From assembly GCF_019890615.1 (NCBI RefSeq), contig NZ_JAINVZ010000008.1, forward strand, positions 222,109 to 286,108: a stretch of DNA of 64,000 nucleotides, read 5' to 3'. The notes beneath the pieces are model-generated. The model was not told where the DNA came from, made no database searches, and saw only the letters and a program-made list of their open reading frames with translations. A program made the position numbers and the translations under genes. Shown here piece after piece: positions 33,446 to 44,600 of this stretch. Position 1 is the first letter of the stretch. The number at the start of each line of letters is the position of its first letter. The stretch is from Streptantibioticus parmotrematis. GTDB taxonomy: Bacteria > Actinomycetota > Actinomycetes > Streptomycetales > Streptomycetaceae.

Positions 33446-34786
33446 TCACAGCGAGCGAAGAGCCGCCAAGGGCAGGCCAGGTGGCAGGCCTGCGCCGGAC
33501 GGCCGGTTGAGAGCGATGTGGGCTGCGGGCAGGCTCGCGAACTGAGGCCACAACTGGCCGCGCGACGTGCGGGTGTAGACGCTCAGGTGCGGGCCTCCCC
33601 GTCGCATGACGTCCAGGGCTTCCGACCAGGCCGAGAAGCGGACGACCAGGGAAGCGGGTCCGGTGGGAGGAGTCGGTGGCGACGCCGCGTGCCCGGGGGC
33701 CAGAAGCAGAAGAGGGCGCGGGACGCCGATCACAAGCGCAGGGTGCGGAGCCCTGGGCCAGACGACGTCGGCACCGCCGTCGATGACGCCTCGCGTCCAG
33801 GACGCGAGGCGCTCCGACTGTCCGCGTTCCGGCAACGCGGACACGGGCGTGAAGCAGGCCAGTCGACGGCTCAGGTCGGCCAGGAACGCGGGCAGAAGGC
33901 TGGTGTGCACCAGGACCAAAGGGGTCGCCGCGCATCCGCGTCCGGCTCGCCCGAAGCACGCGGTGAGCGCCCCTCGTGCGGCCGCTCGCACGTTCCCGTC
34001 ATGGCGCAGTACGAGGAGCCCGGGCGCCCGACGGCGAGGAGATACGAGGTCCTGGCAGCACTGCGGGACCGCGCCCTGCGTGTGCTCGGCCAGGACCGAG
34101 CGAAGGGCTGCCAGGTCCTCGTCCTCAGGGCCGCAGATCGACAGTTGCCACACGTGACGTGGGAGCCCGGCCCCGCGAGCCGCCATGACCGCCGCCAGAG
34201 CAGGCACGGCGCTGCGGTGGTCGACGACCGTGACGACCGCGACGCCGCTCAACAGGGCGGGAAGCGCTCCTTCCAGGAGCGAAGCCAGCGGACGCGCTGC
34301 GTCGACGGACGAGAACACGACGAAAGGCTGCCCGGCCCGTCGAAGGAGGCTGAGACATGAAGCGTCGGGAGCGGAGCGTGGACCGAGCAGGGCGGCCCGC
34401 GCGTGAGCCCGTGGGATCCGGGAGGCGTGCAGGCACTCCGCGTGAGCGTCGGCGGGACCGAGACCGCAGCTCTCCGTGAGAACCGCCACCAGGGCGGTGC
34501 GGTGGACACCGAGTGCTCTGCCGAGGCACCGCACCCAGCGCAGCCGTTCGTGGACGGACGTGGCGCCCCACCACCACGACGCCCCTTCGGCCCGGGAGAC
34601 GGTGGCCCGTACGTCGCGAGGCCCGCAGACCGGTACGGAGACCAGGGGCCGACCGGAGAAGACCCCGGTCACCGGCGTGAACGTTCCGCGCGCGTCCTCG
34701 ACTCCGGCTTGGGCCAGAGCTCGGGCCAGGGACCTGCCGAGGAGGACCCGGACGCACGGGTCCGGCATCGCCGTTCCGGGGCTCAC
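33446..34786 (-). CDS. Divergent aldehyde dehydrogenase/acyl reductase-like protein
   Basis: A 446-residue protein with ALDH-superfamily features, but far from any well-known subgroup. The presumptive catalytic Cys285 lies in CFGRAGRGCAATPLVLVH, aligning with the FxxxGQxCxxxxRVxVH motif; HIALNRPSGAGLP near the end may replace the usual GGxxxSG region. The general-base ELGG/ELAG motif is not evident, which would suit an acyl-thioester reductase better than an aldehyde oxidase (inference). GTG 34786 overlaps the upstream stop (GTGA); ATG 34768 six codons later is the alternative. It is the last gene of the minus-strand PKS operon. Confidence 0.72.
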   Translation of the reverse strand: MSPGTAMPDPCVRVLLGRSLARALAQAGVEDARGTFTPVTGVFSGRPLVSVPVCGPRDVRATVSRAEGASWWWGATSVHERLRWVRCLGRALGVHRTALVAVLTESCGLGPADAHAECLHASRIPRAHARAALLGPRSAPDASCLSLLRRAGQPFVVFSSVDAARPLASLLEGALPALLSGVAVVTVVDHRSAVPALAAVMAARGAGLPRHVWQLSICGPEDEDLAALRSVLAEHTQGAVPQCCQDLVSPRRRAPGLLVLRHDGNVRAAARGALTACFGRAGRGCAATPLVLVHTSLLPAFLADLSRRLACFTPVSALPERGQSERLASWTRGVIDGGADVVWPRAPHPALVIGVPRPLLLLAPGHAASPPTPPTGPASLVVRFSAWSEALDVMRRGGPHLSVYTRTSRGQLWPQFASLPAAHIALNRPSGAGLPPGLPLAALRSL

Positions 34787-36372
34787 AGCGCGTGTTCCAG
34801 GGCAGGTGGCGCCTCCTGGGAGGCGATCACCGCGTCGAGGGAGGACGCGGCACACCACGACGGGAGCCGCACGCCGGCCAGGCGCAGCTGGGCCAGGCGA
34901 CCGTGGTGAGCGGCACCGGAGAGGAGGGCTTCGGCCACCATGGCGGCGTGCCGGTTGTCCGGTGTGCTCCACGGTGTTCCGCGCACCCACGCGTTGAAGG
35001 CCCCCATCGCGGGCCCGCACCAGATCTGGAAGTCACCTTGCCGGTCCCTGTCGCCGGCCACCGCCCAGCGTGACGACGACCCGAGGTACCAGCGGAAGAC
35101 CAGGGCCATCCGCAGGCGTGGGTCGTCCCGTGCCCTCTCGGCGCGCTCCGGATCGTGACGGCCGAGGTACGCGGCGACCTGCGACCACACCGCCTCCAGC
35201 GGTCGGTGGAAGAGTTCCCCCTCCAGCCGGGCGCGGTCACCGGCGCACAGGTCGTCGAGGCCTCCGTGCTCGCGGTAGAGCCGGTACAGCCAGGCCGCCC
35301 GGCCGGCGAACAGCGTGCCGCGCTTGAGCACTTGTACGTCGACGCCCATCTCGAACATGTCGGCGGCCGGTGCCATGGCGCAGTCGCCGATGTCGGCCTG
35401 GGCCAGGAGCGCCTTGACCGCCGCGGAGGTGCCGGCCTCGACGCAGGACTGGTTGACCGAGCCGGTGACCACGTAGTCGGCTCCCATGGCGAATGCCCCG
35501 AAGGCCGCCTGCGGCGTGCCGATCCCGCCGGCCGCCCCGATCCCTACCACCCCGCCGGGGCGCCCGTCGAGGGCCTCGCGGTCCCGCAGCGCCAGCAGCA
35601 GCGGCAACTGCGTGACCAGCGGACGGCGGTCCGTGTGACCCGCGGAATCCGCCTCGACGGTGATGTCGTCGGCCAGGGCCACCATCCCCGCCAGCCGGGC
35701 TTGTTCCTCCGTCAGCGCGTCCTGCCGGAGCAACCGTGTGATCAGCTCCGGCGGGGCCGGCCGCAGGAAGAACCGGGCGGTTCCGGCCTGGGAGACCTTG
35801 GCGACGACCCGGTGATCGCACACGACGTTCCCGTCCCGCGCGCGGCGCAGTCCGGTGGCCCGGTAGCGGACCAGGTCCACGGTGGGGGCGAGGAAGGCGG
35901 ACGCCTCGACGCAGGACACACCGTGCCGGAGGTAGAGGTCGACGGCGTCCTTCTCGTTCCGCGGCCGGGCGGGGTCGTGGATGAGGTTGCACGCCCAGGA
36001 CGCGGTGGGAAGTTTCGTACGCAGTTCGCGCACCGCTCGCTCGATCCGTTCGGAAGGCAGACCGGCGGCGCCGAAGGAGGCAAGGAGTCCCCGGCGGGCG
36101 AGGGTGACCACGAGGTCCACGGAGGAGATCCCACCCGCCATGGATCCCGCCATGTAGGCGGCCTTCAGTCCGTGCCGCCGGACGAAGGCCCTCGACCCCA
36201 GTTGCCGCGGCCCGGCCGGCGGGGCGACGGCGACCACTTCGTGGCCCGTCCCGGGCTCCGGAGGCTCGTTGCCCGCCCCCACCCGCCCGGCGCGACGGAC
36301 CACGAAACACGGCCGGTCCAGGTCGGCGATGGCGTCGCGGACGCCTGCCCGGTCGAAGCGCACCGTGCTCAT
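34783..36372 (-). CDS. pfaD: PfaD-type enoyl reductase (FMN-dependent, PUFA synthase component)
   Basis: A 529-residue TIM-barrel protein of the 2-nitropropane dioxygenase/FabK-related group specific to PUFA-type synthases. It reduces trans-2-enoyl thioesters during chain growth. Seen: FVRRHGLKAAYMAGSMAGGISSVDLV near the start, DDITVEADSAGHTDRRPL and GGVVGIGAAGGIGTPQAAFGAFAMGADYVVTGSVNQ (phosphate/FMN-binding loops), then APAADMFEMGVDVQVLKRGTLF and a C-terminal helical part with FRWYLGSSSRWA. These are hallmark PfaD segments. ATG 36372 overlaps the stop of the dehydratase gene (ATGA). Its presence is the clearest sign that the neighbouring megasynthase is PUFA-like. Confidence 0.93.
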   Translation of the reverse strand: MSTVRFDRAGVRDAIADLDRPCFVVRRAGRVGAGNEPPEPGTGHEVVAVAPPAGPRQLGSRAFVRRHGLKAAYMAGSMAGGISSVDLVVTLARRGLLASFGAAGLPSERIERAVRELRTKLPTASWACNLIHDPARPRNEKDAVDLYLRHGVSCVEASAFLAPTVDLVRYRATGLRRARDGNVVCDHRVVAKVSQAGTARFFLRPAPPELITRLLRQDALTEEQARLAGMVALADDITVEADSAGHTDRRPLVTQLPLLLALRDREALDGRPGGVVGIGAAGGIGTPQAAFGAFAMGADYVVTGSVNQSCVEAGTSAAVKALLAQADIGDCAMAPAADMFEMGVDVQVLKRGTLFAGRAAWLYRLYREHGGLDDLCAGDRARLEGELFHRPLEAVWSQVAAYLGRHDPERAERARDDPRLRMALVFRWYLGSSSRWAVAGDRDRQGDFQIWCGPAMGAFNAWVRGTPWSTPDNRHAAMVAEALLSGAAHHGRLAQLRLAGVRLPSWCAASSLDAVIASQEAPPALEHAL

Positions 36373-38606
36373 CGTCGTCCCCGTCCACCGGTGAGGCCAC
36401 TGCTGCGCAGCGCGATGCCGTCCACCGCGTAGATGCGCAGCCCGTCACGCCAGACACTGCCGTCGGCCACGCAGAGCACGTGCTCCCGCTCTCGGCGTAC
36501 GTCCCTGACGTGGACTTCGGCCTGGATCCGCTGGTGGCACGGCAGGATCTGCCCCCGATAGGCCCACCGCAGCTCCTGTTCGGGTGCCGGGACCAAGGCC
36601 CGCACCGTGTCCTCGGGGAGCGCGCCGCTGTGGAGCAGATGCGAGCGGAGCGCCTGGAAGAGCAACTCGACACCGCACGATCCCGGCAGGACCGGATCGT
36701 CCAGGAAATGCCGTCCGAAGAACCAGTCGTCCTGCTGAACCCGCTTGCTCAGCAGGAGATATCCCTTCCGGTGCTGGCCGCCGTCCGGGACGCTGAGGCA
36801 CTCGGTCTCCCTCAGCAGGGCCAGGCGGCCTTCCGCGAACAGGGCTTCGTCCTCGGGGTGGAAGCGGTCTGCTGCCGACGCTCGTTCGGGCTGCTCGAAG
36901 AGCCAGGGCAGCACGTGGCGCCCGCCGTCGAGTCCCCGTTGCTGAGCGAGTACCGGCTGGGTGAAGAACCCGTGGACCGTCTCACCGCGCTGGAAGACCT
37001 CGTCGTCCACGGCCAGTTCGAACCGGTAGCGCTGGAGCAGGGCTCCCGGCAACGGGGTGTGCGAGAGCAGCGTCGTGCGTTGCCGGACCGTCCGGCCCTC
37101 CAGGGGCAACGGGTGCAGGAGCTCGGCGTGCCCTTCCAGGTTGCGGACGGTGAGGTTCTCCCCGGGGTGTTCGAGACTGCTGCCGAGCGCGGCGCCGACG
37201 AACGCGGCGGCCTGCAGGGCCATCTCCAGGCGGGCGAACCACGGCACGACGCCGGCGTTGTCGCGCACGTACCACGGGTCCTGCGGGACGTCGTACTCGG
37301 TGAGGTACGTCGTGCCGATCGGGTAGCCGCGCCTGGGCGTGGTGACCAGGCGGTTCAGCATCAGCAGGTCTCCCCGGGGCAGCCGTGGACGCACCGCGGC
37401 CGCGGTCGCGTGCGCGGCGGGACCGTAGGTGACGGCCAGGTCGCCCTCGCAGGCGTGGGCCATGTGGAGTTCGTTGGCGTAAACCGGCTCGCCGCGGCTG
37501 GAACGTCGCCCGGGGCCGTTCTGTCCCGGCATGACGGACGAGTCCGCGGTCTCCTGGAAGACGACTTCCACGCCGCGCAGCCATCCCACCGGTCCGCTCC
37601 CGTCCAGCACCTCGACGTCCGCGCGTACGCGTGGACGGGGCACGAGCGTGGAGGCCGTCACCTCGGCCCGCAGGGTCAACTCGCGGGCGAGCCGGCCGGC
37701 TCCGGCCAGGCGCACGGCGACCGGGCGGCCCACGGCCGGACGGGCGCAGGCATCGGGAAGGCACAAGTGCAGGCCGTCGTGGAGGACTCGGATCGCCAGG
37801 AGCTGCCAGGCGGCACGTACGACCTCCGTCCACGATCTGTCGCCCTCGGACGCCGCCCGCAATCGGCCGGTGGCCGCCCCCGTGTCGGACAGTGCCACTT
37901 CTTCGAGCAGATCGGCACCGATGAGGCCGGACCACGTGGCGAAGGCGCCCGGGTCCTCGGGTCCGTTCGCGGCGGCGAAGACGTGATCGATCCTTCCGAG
38001 GGAGAGCGCGTCGAGGTCGTCGCGGGAAAGGACGTGGCGTTCGGGGCGCCACAGCGCCTCTCGCCTGATGCTGTCGCCCGGTGTCGGCGAGCCTTCCTCC
38101 TCGCCCGGTCGGGAGGTTTCGCGGCGGGCCTCGGCCAGGAGCCGCCCGTTGTGCCGGACCGACCAACCGGGCCTACCGGGTGCGCAGTTCCCATGACCTC
38201 GGAGGTCGTCGGCCCGGCGGGGCGGGGCATGGTGCCAGACCAGGGAGACGTTCATCGCTCCGGTCGTGTCGTCCGCCGCGCTGCCGGTGCTCTCGCCGAC
38301 GGCATGCACCTTTGCCACGACGGCAGCCCCGGTGGAGCCCTCGACGGCATCACCGTTCACGGCCGGGTCACGACCGGCGCCCCGGAGCGCCTGGGCGATG
38401 AGCAGGTTCTGGAGCGCGGCATGGGTGCGCAGTACGGCTTCGTGCGCGGTCACCGCCCACTCGGCGAACCCGGCAGGGGGAGCGTCGGCACCGGCGCGGG
38501 TCCCGGCCGGGCCGGGGTGCGGTGTCGTCGGCTCCGCGCGGGGTGGATTTCGCGGCGGCCACCACTGGGCGAGGGGGACGGGGTGATCGAATGCGAGGTC
38601 TTCCAT
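36369..38606 (-). CDS. PUFA-synthase-type FabA-like dehydratase protein (PfaC C-terminal-like)
   Basis: A 745-residue protein made of hot-dog folds as in the dehydratase half of PfaC. A first region (~330-520) contains DNAGVVPWFARLEMALQAAAFVGAALG with the DH1-type surroundings; the second (~610-740) carries the FabA motif QQDDWFFGRHFLDDPVLPGSCGVELLFQAL with active-site His633. The first ~300 residues are hot-dog-like but not clearly assignable. No KS or CLF domain is attached, unlike complete PfaC. ATG 38606 is preferred over GTG 38612 because GGAG is then seven bases away. It should dehydrate or isomerise 3-hydroxyacyl intermediates on the neighbouring synthase's ACP. Confidence 0.88.
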   Translation of the reverse strand: MEDLAFDHPVPLAQWWPPRNPPRAEPTTPHPGPAGTRAGADAPPAGFAEWAVTAHEAVLRTHAALQNLLIAQALRGAGRDPAVNGDAVEGSTGAAVVAKVHAVGESTGSAADDTTGAMNVSLVWHHAPPRRADDLRGHGNCAPGRPGWSVRHNGRLLAEARRETSRPGEEEGSPTPGDSIRREALWRPERHVLSRDDLDALSLGRIDHVFAAANGPEDPGAFATWSGLIGADLLEEVALSDTGAATGRLRAASEGDRSWTEVVRAAWQLLAIRVLHDGLHLCLPDACARPAVGRPVAVRLAGAGRLARELTLRAEVTASTLVPRPRVRADVEVLDGSGPVGWLRGVEVVFQETADSSVMPGQNGPGRRSSRGEPVYANELHMAHACEGDLAVTYGPAAHATAAAVRPRLPRGDLLMLNRLVTTPRRGYPIGTTYLTEYDVPQDPWYVRDNAGVVPWFARLEMALQAAAFVGAALGSSLEHPGENLTVRNLEGHAELLHPLPLEGRTVRQRTTLLSHTPLPGALLQRYRFELAVDDEVFQRGETVHGFFTQPVLAQQRGLDGGRHVLPWLFEQPERASAADRFHPEDEALFAEGRLALLRETECLSVPDGGQHRKGYLLLSKRVQQDDWFFGRHFLDDPVLPGSCGVELLFQALRSHLLHSGALPEDTVRALVPAPEQELRWAYRGQILPCHQRIQAEVHVRDVRREREHVLCVADGSVWRDGLRIYAVDGIALRSSGLTGGRGRR

Positions 38607-38634
38607 GGTCACGCTCCGTTCCGGAGGGCGTGGA

Positions 38635-41600
38635 TCACACGTCGGCGGCGGAGGCCGGCCAGGCGGCGCGGCTGCCGAGCTGCGGGGCGGCCACGATGCC
38701 CTTGAGCCGGATCCAGCGCTGCAGGACCGTGCCGTCGGGCTCGGTGGCCGTCACCGTGCAGATCAGTTCCAGCAGGTTGTGGTCGTGGAGTTCCACGGTG
38801 ATGACGAACGGCTTGCCGTCGGGGAGGGCACGGAGAAGTTCGACCTTCTCCACCGCGACGGGCAGACACCGGTGACCGGTGATCCGCCGTCCCAGCAGTG
38901 CCGCGGCCTGTAGCAGCAGATCGGCGAGGGCGGGGCTGAACTCCGTGCCCGCGTAGGCTCCACGGGCCACCGTGGGATCGGGCAGGAGAGCCTGGACGAC
39001 GAGCCGGGTGCCGTCCTCCTGGAGCACCTGTCCGAGGCCCCGCAACGAGGGGCCGTGGAAGAGGAACCCGTCGTCGTAGGCGGGGTGGAGATCGTGGGCG
39101 GGCGGTGGCGTGGTGGAAGTGCTCGCGGGGCGGGGTACGCCGTCCGTCGCCGGCCCGGTGACGAAGCTTCCCTCGTACCAGGGGGCGAGGCCGGTCCCGT
39201 CGCCGTGGACGGCCACCGCGACGCGTCCGTCGGGACGGGGCCGGACGGAGACACGCGCGCCCTCGGGGTGGCCGTCGTCGAGGACCAGGCCCTTGCGCAC
39301 CTGGAATGCGTGGACTTCCGTGACCTTCCGGCCGGGGGACGTCTCTTCGACGGTGAAGACGCACCATCCGATCGCCGCCGTCATCGGAAGGACCGGCTGC
39401 CCGGCGATGGTGTGGTCACGCAGCACCGGTTCGGCGCCGAGCCCCGTCAGGTCCCGCCGGACCACGACTCCGTCCGGCGGCACGGGGGCCGGACTGAAGA
39501 CGGAGGCGAGAGGCCCGATGACGCGGACCACGTCCTCCTGACGAGGGGCGGAGAACTGCTCGACGAAGTAGGCGCAGCCCTCTTCCCGGCTGAGCAGCGG
39601 AACTCCGAGCTGCTGGAAGAACCGCTGGGTGTCCTCGGTCGCCATCCCTCCGCGCCACGGCCCCCAGGCGAGCGCCGCCACGTGGGTGTGCGGATGGGCT
39701 GCCTTCCACGCGCAGGCGAAGCGGTTGAGGGCTTCGTTGGCCATGGCGTAGTCGGTCTGTCGTCCGTTGCCGTAGACGCCCGAGACGGAGGTGAAGACGA
39801 TCAGGTGACGCAGCCGCTCGGGTTCGAGATGCCGCAGGACGTTGGTCAGTCCCGTCAGCTTGGTGGTGGCGACCCGCTCGATGTCTTCCGGTGTCTTCGC
39901 CGACAGCGGCTGGTCGGCCAGGACTCCGGCGCCGTGGACGACACCCGTGATCCGCCCGGCGTACGGGGCCAGCGCCGTACGTACCGCCTCGGCGTCGCCG
40001 ATGTCCGCGGCGACGTACTCGACCCGGGCGCCCGACTTCCGCAGGACGTCGAGGGTTTCGTGCAACTCCTGGCGTTGGTGGACTTCGTGCGCCCGGGCAG
40101 GCGTCCCGGTGAGGCGTGTCCGGCCCAGCAGGACGAACCGGCAGGGGTGGTGTGCCGCGAGGGCGGTCACGCACCAGGCCGTGATGCCACGGGCGCCACC
40201 GGTGACGAGCAACACGTCATCCTGGCCGGGGTCGTTCACCGGGGTCCCGGAAGGCGGCACCCCCCTGGACAGCACCGGTGTCCGGCGCCGGGCACCGTCC
40301 CAGGCGACTTCGGGCACCCTGGCCACATCGTTGATCTCGTCCATCACCTGTTCCGCCGCCTCGCCCGATTCGCTGTCGGGCGCGATGTCGACGGTCCGGC
40401 AGAACAGGTCCGGCTCCTCCACACCCAGGGCCTTGGTCAAGCCGCCGAGACCGCCGAGCAGGGCCGGTCCGAGGCGGCCGTGGGATCCTGCCAGGCCCAG
40501 AGCGCCGTCGAGTTGGGTGACGGCGACGAAGGCGCCCCTGCGCCCGCGGGCGACGGCCTCCTTCAGCGTCGGCGCCGTGTGTTTGGCGACGAGTACGGCG
40601 TGGCGGAGTCGTGTGACGGCTCTGTCCCCGTCAGCCGCCGTGTGCCGGCCCTCGACCAGCAGACACAGGTCGAGCCTGCCGCCTTCCGACAGGGCATGGC
40701 CGATCTCGGCACGCAGCGACTCCTCCCGCCAGTCGCGAAGTCGCCGGGCGCCGGTGGGAGTCGTGTCCGGGCCGGGGGTGATGACGCGGTGCACCTTCCA
40801 ACCGCGCACTGCGAGCGCGTCGGCCAGGGCGTTCGCCAGAGGGCCGCCGTCCTCCACGAGCACCGCCACCGGGCTGTCGCCGTACGCGCCGAGGAGGGTG
40901 TCGACCGCGGCCAGGGGCCTCAGCCCGAGGGAGGCCTGACCCTTGGGCACGTGAGCGGGCACCGCGTCCCCCGAGGTCCTGGGCGCCTTCGTGGTCAGCA
41001 GTTCGGCCAGTTCGGAGACCGTGCGGGCCTGGGCGAAACGGTAGATCTCCTCGCGGGGGAGGGACGGGTACCTGCGCCACGCCTCCGAGGCGATCTCCAC
41101 CTGCTTCAGTGAGTCGATGCCCAGCTCGGTCTGGATGTCGCGTGCCGGATCGACCATCTCGACGGTGTAGCCGGTCTTCTCGGCGATCAGTTCCCGGAGG
41201 GCACGTTCGATCTCGGAACGGTCGAGGGGCAGGACACCGGCTCCGTCAAGTCCGGCATCCACGGAGATGCCGGTCAGCGCCTCGGCCGCGGTGTCCTCCT
41301 CGATGGCCGGGGACGCGGGTGGCTGCGCGCGGTCGCTGTCGACGAGCGTCTCCGAGGCGTCGAGAACCGCGGAAGGGACCAGAGCTGCCTGGGCGTTCGC
41401 CACCCGTGGCAAGGAGACGGGGACTTCTCGCCGTGTCCGGGGGAGGACATCGGCGGCCGCGGCGTCCGCCCCCGCGGTCGTCTCCTCGTCCGTGCCGTCA
41501 CGGGACATCCGGAGGATGACCTCCTGGCTGCGGACATGGGTGTCGAAGAGCGCACGGCTGTGGTCCCGGACCGCTTCGACGCAGGTCACCAGGGCCGCGT

Positions 41601-44600
41601 CGGGGGCCCCACCGGCTCGGTCCAGGGCCTGCGCGAGAGAACGGGCGGTCTCCAACTGGCCGGACAGGAAACGGCTGTGCAGTTCCAGTTGGGTCGCCGC
41701 GGCACGCATCAGCCTCGCCGAGTCGTCCCTGGCCACGGGAGTCCCGCCGTCGTCTGCCGCGGACATGGGAACCTCGTCTGCCGCGGACGTGGGCACCTCC
41801 CGTGCGGACCGACCGGACGGTTCCGCGGTGGCGCGGCGGTAGGGGATTCGCAGTCGGGCCTCGTACGTGTCGCGGCGGGCCAGCACGGCGAAGGACGGTC
41901 CTTCGAGGGTCCGGGCCACCGGTGAGGGAGCAGCGGGCGGGGGTGGCGGTTCGGCGGCGTAGCGGTTGATGTCCCTGACGTCGAATCCCAGAACGGCCAG
42001 TCGTAGGGCGGCGCTCGTCAAGGTGATCGCGCCGTCCGTGCCCGGACCCGCATCGGTGGCGATGACCTCCACGGACTCGTCGGGAAGGATGCGGCGGACG
42101 AGCCGACCGAGAATCTGCCCCGGTCCGCACTCGACGAACACCCGCACCCCCTCCTCGTACAGCTCCCGCACACGGGCCATGAAGTCCACAGGCCTCACGA
42201 TCTGGCGGGCCAGCACCTCCCGGTTCTCCCGCGGGTCGGCCCCGTACCGTGCTCCCGGGCTGTCGGCCTTGACACGGCAGGCGGGTGGGCGGAACTCGGC
42301 GGTGGCCAGGACGTCCGCGAACGGGGAGACGGCGTGGGCGACGCACGACGTGTGAAAGGCCGCCGCCACCGGGAGACGCGTCGCCGCCGGGCCACCGTCG
42401 CGCAGGCATTCCGCCACCAGGGCCTCGACGGCGGCGGTGGGGCCGCCCACGACGATCTCGTCCGGCGCGTTGACGTTGCACAGCGTCAGATCACCGTGCC
42501 GCTCCGCCCACGTCGACCACTGCCGTTCGGGCATCCGCAGGGCGGCCATCGCTCCGGGGTCGGCCACCTCCGGCGGCGGCCGCATCGCGCGTCCCCGCGC
42601 CCGGGCGACACGCAGGCAGTCCTGGTCGGACAGGCAGCCGGCGGCCCACACTGCCGTGACCTCACCGGAACTGTGGCCGAGCACCGCGTCCGGGCGGAAG
42701 CCGAGTTCGCGAAGGTAGGTGTACTGACCCATGGCCAGCGCGCCGACGGCGGCCTGGGCGTAGGCGGTGTTCCGCAGGCTCTCCCCGGGCGGCGCGTCGC
42801 CGTACCGCGGTTCCGGATACACGACGTGGGCCAACGAGGTGTCCTCGTCCTCCCAGAGGGCGTTGGCCGCGTCGAACGCCCTGCGCACCGGGGGGAGATC
42901 CAGGAGGGCGGTGACCCCCATCCAGGGGTACTGGCTGCCCTGTCCGGCGAAGAGGGCCGCGCTGGCCGTCCCGGGAGGAAGCCCCGAGCGCCGGTAGCGC
43001 ACTCGGTCCTCCAGCGTCCACGCGCCCGCGTCCGTGTCGTCGCTCAGCCGGTCCACGGCCGCGGCGAGGAGACGTTCGCGTTCCGCCGGATCACGCGCGA
43101 CGAGACCGAGGCGGGCGTGGTCCGGCGGCACGGCCCGGCCGGTGACGGCAGGAGCCCCTTCCCGCAACAGTGCCAGCAACGCGACGGGATCGGGGGCGTG
43201 CCACAGAAGGGCCCGCGGCGTCCTGTGCAGTGTCCGCAGCTCCGTCTCCGCGGGCTGGTACTCCTCGAGAACGGCATGGTAGTTCACCCCGCCGAAGCCG
43301 AAGGAGGACACACCGCCACGACGCACCCCGTGCCGCGGATCCCGCAGCCAGGGGCGGGCACGGGTGTTGATGTAGAGACCCGTGTCCCGTACGGCTTCGT
43401 TCGGAGCGCCGACGTTGATGGTGGGTGGCAGGATCCGGTGGTGGAGGGCCAGCGCGGTCTTGATCAACCCGGCCGCCCCGGCCGCTGCCTTGGTGTGACC
43501 GATCTGGGACTTCACACTCCCGACCGCGACGGACGCGGCCTTGCCACCCGAGGTCAGGGCGGTGCTCAGCGCTTCGAGCTCGACCGTGTCCCCGACTCGC
43601 GTGCCCGTCCCGTGGGCTTCGACGAACTGGACGGTCTCCGGGGCCACTTCGGCGTCGGCGTAAGCGCGTCGCAGGGCGGACAGCTGCCCCTTGGGGTTCG
43701 GAGCGTAGATGCTGCCGCTCCGTCCGTCGCTGGAGCCGCCCAGCCCACGCAGGACCGCGTAGACGCGGTCACCATCACGTTCCGCGTCGGCGAGCCGCTT
43801 GATCGCCAGCATGGCGATCCCCTCACCGAGCAGGGTGCCGTCGGCCTCGCTGTCGAACGGCCGTACCGACCCGGACGGCGAGAGCGCCGGGGTCTTGCTG
43901 AAGCACAGGAACGTGCTGACCGAGTTGTCGGCGTCGCACCCGCCGGTGATCATCAAGTCGGCACGGCGCTCGACCAGTTCACTCACCGCCATGCGCAAGG
44001 CCGCGAGGGAGCTGGCGCAGGCCGCGTCGACGGTGCAGTTGGCGGCACCGAAGTCGAATCTGTTGGCGATGCGTCCGGCCACGACGTTCGCCAGGACACC
44101 GGGAAAACTGTCCTCGGTCCACTCGGGGGATTCCTCGGCGAACCGGCGGGCGATCTCCTCGGCAGCACGCTCGTCGACCCCGCAACTGAGCGCCGCGCGC
44201 TTGACGGCGGGGGCCCGCAGGCGGGAGGACAAAGGGAACATGGTGGTGTTCTGGCCGCACACCCCGAGAATGACGCCCGTTCGGCTAGGGTCGTACCAGG
44301 AGGACTCCGGGCACCGCGCGTCCCTCAGTACCTCGCCGGCGACACGAAGACTCAACAGCTGCACCAGGCCGATGGAGTCCACCACCGACGGGGGAACGGC
44401 GAACTCCACGGGATCGAAAAGGACGGGGGGAAGGAAACCTCCTCGGCGCGCGTAGGTCTTGTCCTTCGCCCGCATATCCGCATCGTAGTGGTCCGGCACG
44501 CTCCAATGGGCGGCCGGGACGTCAGTGATGCAGTCACGACCGGCGACCACGTTGTGCCAGAATTCACGGACATCGCAGGCCTGGGGGAAAACGCCCGCCA

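Noticed and set aside
39055..41112. 685-codon open frame opposite the KR/DH region
   Set aside because: Antisense shadow with low-complexity Gly/Arg/Val-rich translation and no recognisable motif.
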